Origin: Chitinophaga oryzae
Lineage (GTDB): Bacteria; Bacteroidota; Bacteroidia; Chitinophagales; Chitinophagaceae
Length of the DNA: 64,000 nt
Assembly: GCF_012516375.2 (NCBI RefSeq)
Contig: NZ_CP051204.2
Location: 2,914,001-2,978,000, forward strand
Direction of reading: 5' to 3'
Shown piece after piece: positions 54,661-63,637 of the stretch. Made by a program: the position numbers and the translations under genes. The number at the start of each line of letters is the position of its first letter. Position 1 is the stretch's first letter. The notes below the pieces were generated by a model, which was not told where the DNA came from, made no database searches, and saw only the letters and a list, made by a program, of their open reading frames with translations.

Positions 54661-54984
54661 TTAAGCAATTCGACAGACGGTCCAACATCTGCCTGTGTAC
54701 TTAGTAGCTCCAGGACCTGGGCGGGTTATGCAACCGGCCTTTGGATCATCATAGGTAGGGTCACCATTGGATGGGCGACATGCTGCTGTTACCCCGTCAG
54801 CTGCCGCAGTTTGCTGTTGATTTTCAAGCTGGCAATGGTTTCTCTTTACCTATAAACAACTTTCTGCCGAATTCCTCAGCATAATTGGCTTAATCTCTGA
54901 TTTATTTAAAGTCTTTGCAATTAGATCAATTATTATCAGTAGACTGGCATTTACTAATTTCGCATCCGGAATAATAAAGCGCAT
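54661..54984 (-). pseudogene. Possible decayed Cys-rich natural-product precursor peptide
   Basis: One continuous minus-strand frame of 107 codons interrupted by a single TAG (54,850-54,852). Before it: a leader-like helix with LIAKTLNKSEIKPIM, reminiscent of the SE(M/L)K..I(G)G leaders of Bacteroidota precursor peptides, though the GG is absent. After it: a Cys-rich tail with AACRPSNGDPTYDDPKAGC and GRCWTVCRIA before the stop. The assigned ATG (54,984) overlaps the nadC start on the other strand and may not be the true start. No modifying enzymes are present. The identification is tentative. Confidence 0.3.
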
Positions 54985-55822
54985 GACAACACAAGAATTC
55001 ATTGCCGCAGCATTGCTGGAAGATGTGGGCAGCGGCGATTACTCTACGCTGGCATCCATCCCGGCCGATGCAAAAGGCAAAGCTGCACTCAAAATAAAGG
55101 AAAAGGGCATACTGGCAGGTATGCAGTTGGCACAGGAAATTTTCCATCACCTGGAAGAAAGCGCAAAATTTACCCTTTTTAAAAAGGACGGCGATGCGGT
55201 GGACAACGGCGAAACCGCATTTACCGTTGAATCGAGTGTGCACACCATACTAAAGGCCGAACGCCTGGTGCTGAATTGCATGCAGCGCATGAGCGGTATT
55301 GCCACCCTTACCAATAGGTATGCTGATAAGATAAATGGCTACAAAACCAAAATACTCGATACCCGCAAAACTACCCCGCTGTTCCGCGAATACGAGAAGC
55401 AGGCGGTGCGCATTGGTGGTGGTTACAACCTCCGCATGGGACTGTACGATATGATCATGCTGAAAGACAATCATATCGATTTCTGCGGAGGCATTGAGCC
55501 AGCCATACAAAAAACCAACGAGTACCTGGCGGCCAACAATCTCGACCTGAAAATAGAAGTGGAAACCCGCAACCTGGATGATGTGCGCCGTGTGCTTGCC
55601 GTAGGCAATGTACACCGCATCATGCTCGATAACTACTCGCCCGAGATGGTAGAAGAAGCAATTAAGCTGATCAGCGGCAGGTACGAAACAGAAGCATCGG
55701 GCGGCATCAATCTCGACAATATTATTTCATACGCCCGTACTGGTGTAGACTATGTATCTTGCGGCGCTATTATAAATCATGCCGTGAGCATGGACCTCAG
55801 TTTAAAAGCTCAATTGGTATGA
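54983..55822 (+). CDS. nadC: Nicotinate-nucleotide diphosphorylase (carboxylating), NadC
   Basis: 279 residues, full length. Quinolinate phosphoribosyltransferase: ALLEDVGSGDYST N-terminus, the catalytic core with LNCMQRMSGIATLTNRY and the substrate-binding DTRKTTPLFREYEKQAVRIGGGYNLRMGL stretch, the ML-K-DNHI Lys-Asp motif, and the EVETRNLDD and MLDNYSPE metal/phosphate-site motifs. It catalyses quinolinate to nicotinate mononucleotide in de novo NAD synthesis. It lies inside segment B, away from nadA/nadB, and could be an extra copy. No adjacent NAD gene. Confidence 0.93.
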   Translation: MTTQEFIAAALLEDVGSGDYSTLASIPADAKGKAALKIKEKGILAGMQLAQEIFHHLEESAKFTLFKKDGDAVDNGETAFTVESSVHTILKAERLVLNCMQRMSGIATLTNRYADKINGYKTKILDTRKTTPLFREYEKQAVRIGGGYNLRMGLYDMIMLKDNHIDFCGGIEPAIQKTNEYLAANNLDLKIEVETRNLDDVRRVLAVGNVHRIMLDNYSPEMVEEAIKLISGRYETEASGGINLDNIISYARTGVDYVSCGAIINHAVSMDLSLKAQLV

Positions 55823-55924
55823 TGAAGAAGCTCCTTGTATTCACCATCAACCCAAAATTGGGCATACACAGGCAGAAGTGGTAATTATACCCTTTAATTG
55901 TCGCATCATTGTAATATAAATAGC

Positions 55925-57427
55925 ATGGTAAAAAAATGTTTTCTTGGAGGAAATTCATCCATTATGACTAGCATGTTGAAGGCTGGCCTTATAGCATTGC
56001 TGATTTTCTCTTGTAAGGTTAGTGCTGTGGGGCAGGTAGACAGTATTGATTCTTTTCTTCAAAACCAGATGCAGGAGCGCAGAATTCCCGGATTACAACT
56101 AGCGATTGTAAAACATGGAAAAATTATTAAAACGGGTAATTATGGACTGGCAAATCTGCAGGACTCAATCCCGGTAAGCGACAAAACTGTTTTTACTATT
56201 AATTCAATCACGAAGGCATTTACGGGTGTTGCTATTATCCAATTGCTGGAAGCCGGGAAACTAAAATTGGATGCACCCATTTCTGAATACCTTACTGACC
56301 TGCCTGACACATGGAAGTCATTAACGGTTCAGCAACTCTTGTCGCATATTTCGGGCATCCCGGATATTGTAAATGAAGAAGAATCCGTTTTAATAAGCGG
56401 CGATCCGGAAGAAGCCTGGAATGCCATACTTCGAATGCCCAATGAGTTTAAGGCTGGAGAGAAATTTAGCTATAACCAAACCAATTATTTACTTCTCGGC
56501 CGCATTATCGATAAATTAAGCGGTATGTCGTTCCAGGAGTTCATTACCAAAGAACAATTGGAAAAAGTAGGTATGCCGAAGACCATACAATCAGGTTTTG
56601 GTGCTACAAAGAACATTGTAGCCCATGCAGCTTGTAGTTACCAATATCAAAAAGGTCAACTCAGGAATATGTTCTTTTCGTTTCCGCCTTTCTTGCAAAC
56701 TGCTGCCGGAATGAGCTCAACAGCAAAAGAACTGGCAGATTGGATCATTGCTTTACAAAGTATGCAGTTATTAAAAAAAACGGAAAGCCTTCGGACACTC
56801 TGGACACCTGCAGTACTGAATACAGGCGAAACAGCTGGTTTTAGCAGCTTGCTTAATGGATATGCCGCAGGCTGGCCGGTTGTTAAAAGAACAGATCATC
56901 CGGCTCTGGCACCCGTTGGTGGTAATCGTTCGGCTGTATTTGTATACCCCAATGATAATCTTTCCATTATCGTGCTTACAAATCTATCTGGGGCGACGCC
57001 GGATGTATTCATTGACGAACTCGCCGGATTGTTTATTCCGGATATGAAAGAAGCGAATGGTTTTGGCCTTTCAGCATCCCTAAGATCGTTAAAAGTTACC
57101 TTGGATAAGGTGGGATACAAAAATGCCATAGAAGAAGTAAAGAAACTGAAGAAAACAAAGAGTGGCTTTACTGCAATGGAGAAAGAAATAAATAGCTGGG
57201 GATATAAGTTGATCTCACAAAAAAGGATCGCTGAGGCGCTGGAAATATTTAAGCTGAATGTTTATTTGTATCCCGCAAGCGCCAATGCATTTGATAGCCT
57301 GGGCGAGATCTGTGAAGAGCTGGGCGATTCTCAACTCGCTATTAAAAATTATGAACAGTCTCTGAAACTGGATCCTCAAAATAAGAATGCAGACCAACAT
57401 ATAAAAAAGCTCAGATCTGGTGAATAA
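55925..57427 (+). CDS. Secreted serine hydrolase (beta-lactamase family) with C-terminal TPRs (segment B)
   Basis: 500 residues from the ATG at 55,925; 55,964 is an equally possible start giving a shorter signal peptide (MLKAGLIALLIFSC). Beta-lactamase-like catalytic motif: SITK (VFTINSITKAFTGVAI), YNQ (KFSYNQTNYLLLG). The C-terminal ~110 residues contain TPR-like helices (FDSLGEICEELGDSQLAIKNYEQSLKLDPQN). Architecture parallels the gene at 4,934 but sequence is divergent. Exported. It follows nadC with 100 bp between them. Confidence 0.85.
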   Translation: MVKKCFLGGNSSIMTSMLKAGLIALLIFSCKVSAVGQVDSIDSFLQNQMQERRIPGLQLAIVKHGKIIKTGNYGLANLQDSIPVSDKTVFTINSITKAFTGVAIIQLLEAGKLKLDAPISEYLTDLPDTWKSLTVQQLLSHISGIPDIVNEEESVLISGDPEEAWNAILRMPNEFKAGEKFSYNQTNYLLLGRIIDKLSGMSFQEFITKEQLEKVGMPKTIQSGFGATKNIVAHAACSYQYQKGQLRNMFFSFPPFLQTAAGMSSTAKELADWIIALQSMQLLKKTESLRTLWTPAVLNTGETAGFSSLLNGYAAGWPVVKRTDHPALAPVGGNRSAVFVYPNDNLSIIVLTNLSGATPDVFIDELAGLFIPDMKEANGFGLSASLRSLKVTLDKVGYKNAIEEVKKLKKTKSGFTAMEKEINSWGYKLISQKRIAEALEIFKLNVYLYPASANAFDSLGEICEELGDSQLAIKNYEQSLKLDPQNKNADQHIKKLRSGE

Positions 57428-57698
57428 GCCATTTGTCCAGCCGCCCTTTCAACAAAGCACCTAACTCAGCGACAAGCCGCAGATCGCCTAGTGCCTGTTG
57501 ATAGCTCAGAATTAATTGGTGAATGACGTTTAGGGGTTTCTCATATCGCCTTCCGCAAATTGAAGCGCTGAGTAGTATCCAGATAAAAGATGTTACGGAA
57601 ATATATACACTGATTGGATTGCTTCACATGTAGGTCTGCCAATGATTTCCCATCCAATTATACTGAAAACTACTCTCATAAGGCTTCCAAAATGGGCT

Positions 57699-57720
57699 GG
57701 AGGTTACTGGGAGGGTACTG
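57699..57720. repeat. GGAGGGTACTG-type repeats, right end of segment B
   Basis: GGAGGTTACTG and GGAGGGTACTG in tandem (22 bp), directly before the tRNA terminator. The 57,428-57,698 stretch has no gene I can support. Confidence 0.55.
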
Positions 57721-57731
57721 AAAACAAAAAA

Positions 57732-57759
57732 AAGCACTTACAATAATATGTAAGTGCTT
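57732..57759 (-). terminator. Terminator of tRNA-Pro
   Basis: 10-bp stem (AAGCACTTAC / GTAAGTGCTT), 8-nt loop; on the minus strand it is followed by a run of eight T. It starts 11 bp beyond the tRNA 3' end. Confidence 0.85.
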
Positions 57760-57770
57760 CATTTGTATAG

Positions 57771-57844
57771 TCGGGACGACTAGATTCGAACTAGCGACCC
57801 CTTGCACCCCATGCAAGTGCGCTACCGGGCTGCGCTACGTCCCG
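57771..57844 (-). tRNA. tRNA-Pro (anticodon GGG)
   Basis: 74 nt on the minus strand. Acceptor stem CGGGACG / CGTCCCG with discriminator A; the first pair C1-G72 is typical of bacterial tRNA-Pro. The anticodon arm is CTTGC-ATGGGGT-GCAAG with U33 and anticodon GGG; the T arm carries TTCGAAT. CCA is not encoded. It is intact and lies at the right border of two segments that begin with partial copies of its 3' half, so it is an integration site whose 3' end was restored by each insertion. Confidence 0.93.
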
Positions 57845-58024
57845 AAACTTTTTTCCGGTGTGTTTCCCGTTTGACGGGGATGCAAAAGTAGGTAATTATT
57901 TGAATTAAAAAAATATTGCCACACTTTTTTTCAAAAAAAGTTGGTTTAACTACTTGGTTGTCTTTGCAAAACAATGTAGGAATAACGAATATTAAACGCA
58001 GATTTATTCATTCCTGACTGATAA

Positions 58025-58192
58025 TCAGTCTCTCCGCGAACCCCTCGTGATGAAATAAATAATTAATCCTACTACCAGCGCCACGATAAAGATACCGGTC
58101 CATACGCCGGCCTTAAAGATACCACCAACCACTTCACAGCTGGCCATCGATATGGCGATCATTACTAACAGAAGATAAGAGAGCTTTTTCAT
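58025..58192 (-). CDS. Small lipoprotein/membrane peptide
   Basis: 55 residues, too short for most callers: MKKLSYLLLVMIAISMASC with a lipobox, then EVVGGIFKAGVW and a transmembrane helix (GIFIVALVVGLIIYFI) ending in RGSRRD. Very similar short lipoproteins are common in Chitinophagaceae, sometimes annotated as phosphatidate cytidylyltransferase-like, but no catalytic domain is present. Divergent from the ECF sigma gene with shared upstream DNA. Function unknown. Confidence 0.7.
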   Translation of the reverse strand: MKKLSYLLLVMIAISMASCEVVGGIFKAGVWTGIFIVALVVGLIIYFITRGSRRD

Positions 58193-58292
58193 GGATGTAT
58201 TTTTAAATGAACGCGATACACATCCCGTACCAAAAAATATTTGTATTTGTCAGAATAATTGCACAGCTTTATCCAACTCAACCAAAATTGTT

Positions 58293-58904
58293 ATGAACAC
58301 AGGGAAAGCAGTACGAACAGACCTCAAAGTGGTGCCTTCCCATTCCTCACTTTGGGGACGACTACTGGAGGGAGATCGCCACGCCTTCGCCGAAATATAT
58401 GAAACCCATGTTGACCACCTCTATCATTACGGCATGCATTTCTGCCGCGATCATGAAAGGGTGAACGACAACATCCAGGACCTGTTCCAGGACCTCTGGC
58501 TTACCAGGGAACACCTGAGCCCGCAGGTACAGCATATCCGCTATTACCTGATCAGCAGCCTGCGCCGCCGCCTGCTTCGTTCCCTGCAGCGCGACCGCCG
58601 ATGGCAATACCGCGACTCCTGGGAGGGATTCGAATTCGAGTTCACCACTCCGCAGGAGAATAAACTGATACTCGAAGAGACTGCGGCTGAACAAAAAAAA
58701 TTACTCCAGGCCGCCCTGGGCAACCTTACCCGCCGGCAACGGGAGGCCATCTATCTCCGCTTCTACCAGAACCTCGGTTATAATGAAGTCGCCGGTATCA
58801 TGTCCATGCAGGTGGATTCCGTGTACAACACCATCTCCAAAGCCATCGCTATCCTCAAAAAGAACCTCCCTTTCCCGCTGCTGTTGCTGTTTTTAGGAAG
58901 ATGA
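58293..58904 (+). CDS. ECF RNA polymerase sigma factor (right-end Sus locus)
   Basis: 203 residues from the ATG at 58,293 (the open frame starts at 58,191, where the extra 34 residues are Cys-rich and not sigma-like). Region 2 is EGDRHAFAEIYETHVDHLYHYGMHF and DLFQDLW; region 4 is LGNLTRRQREAIYLRFYQNLGYNEVAGIMSMQVDSVYNTISKA. Paired with the FecR gene 66 bp downstream. It should activate the STN-bearing SusC/SusD unit at 60,064-64,000. Confidence 0.9.
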   Translation: MNTGKAVRTDLKVVPSHSSLWGRLLEGDRHAFAEIYETHVDHLYHYGMHFCRDHERVNDNIQDLFQDLWLTREHLSPQVQHIRYYLISSLRRRLLRSLQRDRRWQYRDSWEGFEFEFTTPQENKLILEETAAEQKKLLQAALGNLTRRQREAIYLRFYQNLGYNEVAGIMSMQVDSVYNTISKAIAILKKNLPFPLLLLFLGR

Positions 58905-58970
58905 AAAAAATCTTTCCAAAAAATGATGAGAAAAGACCCGTTACCTGCTCTTTAGTAAAAAGACCGCTAC

Positions 58971-59987
58971 TTGGCCCGTAAAGATTATTCATCCTACACC
59001 GCCCGTGACTTTGCCCTGGACGAAGATTTCCAGCAATGGGTACTGCAACCGGCCACCCGGAACGTGTTCTGGGAACGATGGCTCGAACAGCACCCTGAAA
59101 AGGAAAACGATGTCCGCGAAGCGCGGCAACTGCTGCAAGGCATCAGTTTCACATCGTTTCAGCTCTCAACAGGGCAGAAGGAAGCGCTGTGGGAGGCTAT
59201 CTGCGGCGGGCTGGAAGGGGAGGCGCCATCCTCACAGGAGCCCGCCCGCACCAACTGGCGGCAACTGTGGAAATACGCGGCCGCCCTGCTGCTGGGCATG
59301 CTGATCGCCGGCGGATGGTACTGGTGGAAAGCTGCGCCGAAAAATACCATTCTCAGCTCCCATACCCGCCTCGGAGAGGTGAAAACATTCCTGCTGCCCG
59401 ACAGTTCGGAAGTAACGCTCAACGCCAATTCCCGCCTGTTATACGCCTCCACGGGCAAACACCGGGAAGTATGGATCGACGGTGAAGCTTTTTTTCATGT
59501 AAAACACACGGCGTCCCACCGGAAATTTATTGTGCATACCTATGACAACGTTCATGTGGAAGTACTGGGCACACAGTTTAATGTCAACAGCGCCGGAAAA
59601 GAAGTGGTGGTGGTATTGCAACAAGGGAAAATACAGCTTAGCATTGAAGGCCGTAATACGTCTCTCGCCCTGCAACCGGGAGACATCGTACGGTACAACA
59701 AACAGGACGGCGATTTCACCAAAAGCAGCGTCAATGCCGATCAGTATGTGTCCTGGCATACCGGCCGCCTCGTCATGGAAGACTATTCCCTCGCCGATGC
59801 CGCTACCTTCATGCAACAGGTGTTCGGTAAAACCATCATCGTTCCGGATACCCAGCTGCTGAAATATAAAGTGTCGGGCTCCATGCCCATCATCTATAAT
59901 GCTGATACCATGCTGGTTCAGCTGGAGAAGGTTTTCCGAATGAAATTCAACCAAAAAGGCGACGAAGTCTGGATTCAAAAGAAATAA
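58971..59987 (+). CDS. FecR family anti-sigma factor (right-end Sus locus)
   Basis: 338 residues with a TTG start at 58,971. An N-terminal cytoplasmic part, a transmembrane helix at ~residues 105-125 (KYAAALLLGMLIAGGWYWW), and the periplasmic FecR domain (GEVKTFLLPDSSEVTLNANSRLLY; EVWIDGEAFFHVKHTASHRKFIVHT; LGTQFNVNSAGKEVVVVL) with a DUF4974-like end. It mediates the signal from the STN domain of the downstream SusC to the sigma factor. Confidence 0.92.
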   Translation: MARKDYSSYTARDFALDEDFQQWVLQPATRNVFWERWLEQHPEKENDVREARQLLQGISFTSFQLSTGQKEALWEAICGGLEGEAPSSQEPARTNWRQLWKYAAALLLGMLIAGGWYWWKAAPKNTILSSHTRLGEVKTFLLPDSSEVTLNANSRLLYASTGKHREVWIDGEAFFHVKHTASHRKFIVHTYDNVHVEVLGTQFNVNSAGKEVVVVLQQGKIQLSIEGRNTSLALQPGDIVRYNKQDGDFTKSSVNADQYVSWHTGRLVMEDYSLADAATFMQQVFGKTIIVPDTQLLKYKVSGSMPIIYNADTMLVQLEKVFRMKFNQKGDEVWIQKK

Positions 59988-60063
59988 TACCCGCGTAAAA
60001 GGCAGGCCACCTTTTACAGCAACCAAAGTCTCATAATTATATTAATCGTCAAAACCTGTTCAC

Positions 60064-63000
60064 ATGAAGAGAGGTTTACGTGTGGCGCTACTGCCCTCTT
60101 TAGCCCTGTATTTCCTGTTTCAATCGGTTGCGGCCCCGGCTCTGGCCGCAGGAAGCAACCGGACGGTCCCCCTGCATCCCGGGAACATGGACCAACCCGA
60201 CGAATCTTCCCTGAAAGATGTGCTGCACCTGATAGAAGAACGTTTTAATGTATCTATCGCTTACAAAAGCAACCTGGTAAAAAGTAAACGGGTACAACTG
60301 TCCGTCACCAGCTGCCAGACACCGGAAGAAGCGCTGCATAAAGCACTGGCGCCATTTAACCTGCATTTCGAAAAGCTGAGGGAACACTTTTACATGATCA
60401 CCGAAAAGCCGGCGGCCACCGCACCCGCCGCCTCCTCAGCCCCTGTGCAGCAGCGCCCGGTGAAAGGCACGGTGAAAGATGAAAAGGGAAACCCCATCGC
60501 CGGCGTTACCGTAAAAGTACCCGGCACCAGCATCGGCACCGTCACCAACGCTGACGGCGTCTATTCCATTTCCGTCCCCGGCAGAAGCGACGATCAGCTG
60601 GAAGTGACTTTCATCGGCTTTGAGTCACAGCGTGTAGCCGTCGGCGATAGGCAGCTGGTGAACTTCGTCCTCAAAGAAGGCGCCAGCGCGCTCAATGAAA
60701 TTGTGGTCACCGGCTACACCACCCAGAAGAAAAAAGACCTCACCGGCGCGGTAGCAGTGGTCAACATCGAACAACTGAACCGCCAGCCCACCGCACAGGT
60801 AACAGAACAGCTGCAGGGACAGGCCTCCGGGGTAACGGTCATCGGCTCCGGTCAACCAGGGGAAGCACCCCAGATCCGGATCCGCGGTATAAACACCTTC
60901 GGCTCCAACTCCCCGCTGTATGTGGTAGACGGCGTTCCTACGACAGACATCGCCGACCTCAACCCCAACGATGTGGCCAGCCTGCAGGTACTGAAAGATG
61001 CAGGCGCCGCCTCCATCTACGGCGCCCGGGCTTCCAACGGCGTGATCGTCATCACCACCCGCAGAGGCTCCGGTAAAATATCTGTCCACTACGACGGATA
61101 CTACGGCCGCCAATACCCGAAAAAAGGCAACGTCTGGAACACCCTCAATCCCACCGAACAGGCTCAGCTCCGCTGGATGGCCTACACCAACTCCGGCCTT
61201 AATCCGCATACCCCTCAATATGGTAACGGCAACGCACCGGTCATCCCGGACTATATCACGCCCGACGGCGGCATGGAAGGAGATCCCGACACCGACCCCT
61301 CCAAATATTATGTGAATCCCAACTTTACTGATCAAAACGATTATAACAACTTTCACCGTATTGTACGTGCCAACAAGGCCGGGACTGACTGGTATCACGA
61401 AGTCTTCCGCCCGGCCCCCATCACCAGCCACAACGTCGCGGTAAGCGGTGGCGGGGATCGCGGCAATTACCTCTTTTCCCTCAATTATTTTAATCAACAG
61501 GGTACGCTGCTGAACACCTATCTGAAAAGATATACGATCCGCTCCAATACCCAGTACAACATCACTGATCACATCAGAGTGGGGGAAAATCTCGCTTTTT
61601 CGATGACGGAAAACCCTGCTGTGGAAATTAACAGCTCCGACGCGGCCATCGGCCACGCCATGCGCGAACAAAGCATCATACCGGTGTACGACATTATGGG
61701 CAATTTTGCTGGCTCCTGGGGCGATGCCCTCGGAGACGCCCAGAACCCGGTAGCAATGCAGGCTCGCACCAGAAACAACAAAGGCCTTAACACCCGTTTG
61801 TTTGGTAACATCTACGGAGAAGTGGACTTCCTGAAATACCTCACCTTCCGCACCAGCTTCGGTGGTGAGATCTATTCCGGGTGGTCCCACTCCTTCACCT
61901 ACCCGCAGTACGAGAACAAAGAGAACAACACCTCCAACTCCTACTCGGAAGGCTCCAACAACGGTCACAGCTGGACCTGGACCAATACGCTCACCTATCA
62001 TCAGCGCTTCAACAATACCCACGACCTGAAAATACTGGCCGGCACGGAAGCATTCGACAGCCGTAGCCGCTCCGTTGGCGGGACCACCAAAGACTACTTT
62101 ACGTTCGATCCCAACTTCCCGGACCTCAGCACCGGTACCGGCACGCAAACCAACTACAGCAGCCGCGCACAGGAAGGGCTCTACTCGCTCCTCGGCAGGG
62201 TAGACTACTCCTTCCGCGATAAATACCTCGTCAGCGCTACCATACGCCGCGACGGTTCCTCCAAATTCATCAACAACCGCTTCGGCTGGTTCCCGGCAAT
62301 AACCGCCGGCTGGCGCCTCTCCGAAGAAGCCTTCATGAAACAGCTCACCTGGATCACCGACCTCAAAATCCGCGGCGGCTGGGGTATCATGGGCAACCAG
62401 CTCAATCTCAGCGTCAACAACGGTTACTTCCTCTACGGCGGCAAACGCAGCGCCACCTACTACGATCTCGCAGGCACCAACAACGGCCTTAACGCGGGTT
62501 TCGCAGGTATGCAGATCGGCAACCCCGACGCTAAATGGGAGAGCGACGTCAACGCCAACATCGGCCTGGACGCTTCCCTGTTCAAAGGTGAACTGGACTT
62601 CTCATTCGACTATTACCGCAAGGATATCAAAGACCTGCTCTACGATCCCGAACTGCCGGGCCTCGCCGGCACCGCCGCACAGCCCTTTGTCAACATCGCG
62701 CAGATGAAAAATCATGGCTTCGATTTTTCCGTCGGTTGGCATAAACAGTTCAGCAAAAAACTGAAACTGAACGTCACCGGTACACTCACCACCTACAAAA
62801 ACGAAATCATGAAAATCGCCGACGGAGTAGACTACTTCGACGGCGACAGCCGCCGCTTCGATGGCAGCAACATCATCCGCAATGCGGTAGGACAGCCGGT
62901 TTCCTCCTTCTTCGGCTACCAGATCGATGGCTTCTGGAACAGCGCCAAAGAAGTGACCGACGCCGATGATAAAGTGAAAAAAGCCACCAACGATCCGGAA

Positions 63001-63609
63001 GCTTTCTACCAGGAAGGCGCCGGTATGGGCCGCTTCCGCTATAAAGATGTCAACGGCGACGGCCGCATCACGCCGGATGACCGCACCTTCCTCGGTAATC
63101 CCAACCCGGACTTCACCTACGGTATCAACATCGGCGTAAACTACCAGCACTTCGATTTCAATATCTTCCTCTTCGGTACCCACGGCAACCAGATCTGGAA
63201 TAACGTACGCTGGTGGCGCGATTTCTATTCATCTTTTGAAAGCGCCAAAAGCAAAACTGCCCTGTATGACTCCTGGCGTCCCGACCACCAGAACGCTAAA
63301 GCGCCTATCCAGGAAGTGGACGGCTCTGTCAGCACACAAGGCGTCCCCAACTCTTACATGGTGGAAAATGGCGCCTACCTGCGTGCTAAAAACGTAACAC
63401 TCGGTTATACATTGCCCGCTGGTTCACTGTCACGGCTACACGTACAGAAGTTCCGGGTATATGTCCAGGCGGCCAACCTGTTCACCATCACCAAATACTC
63501 CGGTATAGATCCTGAAATCGGTGGTTCCAATATCACCGACTTCGGCGTGGATGAAGGCGCTTATCCCAACCAGCGCCAGTTCCTCATCGGGGTGAACCTG
63601 GCCTTTTAA
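60064..63609 (+). CDS. SusC/RagA family TonB-linked receptor with STN domain (right-end locus)
   Basis: 1,181 residues. Signal peptide, STN (SSLKDVLHLIEERFNVSIAYKSNLVKS to PFNLHFEKLREHFYMI), CarboxypepD_reg (VKGTVKDEKGNPIAGVTVKV), TonB-box region (LNEIVVTGYTTQKKKDLTG) and plug (VLKDAGAASIYGARASNGVIVI), then barrel ending in ..LIGVNLAF. FecR-controlled transporter with an unknown ligand. The start is 77 bp after the FecR stop. GC-richer than the segment A equivalent. Confidence 0.94.
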   Translation: MKRGLRVALLPSLALYFLFQSVAAPALAAGSNRTVPLHPGNMDQPDESSLKDVLHLIEERFNVSIAYKSNLVKSKRVQLSVTSCQTPEEALHKALAPFNLHFEKLREHFYMITEKPAATAPAASSAPVQQRPVKGTVKDEKGNPIAGVTVKVPGTSIGTVTNADGVYSISVPGRSDDQLEVTFIGFESQRVAVGDRQLVNFVLKEGASALNEIVVTGYTTQKKKDLTGAVAVVNIEQLNRQPTAQVTEQLQGQASGVTVIGSGQPGEAPQIRIRGINTFGSNSPLYVVDGVPTTDIADLNPNDVASLQVLKDAGAASIYGARASNGVIVITTRRGSGKISVHYDGYYGRQYPKKGNVWNTLNPTEQAQLRWMAYTNSGLNPHTPQYGNGNAPVIPDYITPDGGMEGDPDTDPSKYYVNPNFTDQNDYNNFHRIVRANKAGTDWYHEVFRPAPITSHNVAVSGGGDRGNYLFSLNYFNQQGTLLNTYLKRYTIRSNTQYNITDHIRVGENLAFSMTENPAVEINSSDAAIGHAMREQSIIPVYDIMGNFAGSWGDALGDAQNPVAMQARTRNNKGLNTRLFGNIYGEVDFLKYLTFRTSFGGEIYSGWSHSFTYPQYENKENNTSNSYSEGSNNGHSWTWTNTLTYHQRFNNTHDLKILAGTEAFDSRSRSVGGTTKDYFTFDPNFPDLSTGTGTQTNYSSRAQEGLYSLLGRVDYSFRDKYLVSATIRRDGSSKFINNRFGWFPAITAGWRLSEEAFMKQLTWITDLKIRGGWGIMGNQLNLSVNNGYFLYGGKRSATYYDLAGTNNGLNAGFAGMQIGNPDAKWESDVNANIGLDASLFKGELDFSFDYYRKDIKDLLYDPELPGLAGTAAQPFVNIAQMKNHGFDFSVGWHKQFSKKLKLNVTGTLTTYKNEIMKIADGVDYFDGDSRRFDGSNIIRNAVGQPVSSFFGYQIDGFWNSAKEVTDADDKVKKATNDPEAFYQEGAGMGRFRYKDVNGDGRITPDDRTFLGNPNPDFTYGINIGVNYQHFDFNIFLFGTHGNQIWNNVRWWRDFYSSFESAKSKTALYDSWRPDHQNAKAPIQEVDGSVSTQGVPNSYMVENGAYLRAKNVTLGYTLPAGSLSRLHVQKFRVYVQAANLFTITKYSGIDPEIGGSNITDFGVDEGAYPNQRQFLIGVNLAF

Positions 63610-63637
63610 TCGTTGCTCATTCTAAAAAAACAGGACC

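Larger units (their letters stand above)
54346..57816. mobile_element. Segment B: second putative tRNA-Pro-integrated segment
   Basis: Lies between the partial tRNA copy at 54,346 and the intact tRNA at 57,771. Contains nadC, a serine hydrolase with TPRs and a decayed small gene. The left end carries TTTGGCCTATCT (54,492) and GGAGGGTACTG repeats (54,506-54,531); the right end has GGAGGTTACTGGGAGGGTACTG (57,699-57,720). No integrase. The order (B nearest the intact tRNA) implies that B integrated after A or that the two came as a tandem. Confidence 0.55.

Noticed and set aside
54622..54855. 77-codon plus-strand open frame ahead of nadC
   Set aside because: Lies antisense to the more protein-like Cys-rich frame; hydrophobic tail looks fortuitous.
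60625..62148. 507-codon open frame on the minus strand inside the right-end SusC gene
   Set aside because: Shadow of the SusC codon pattern; no family motif.
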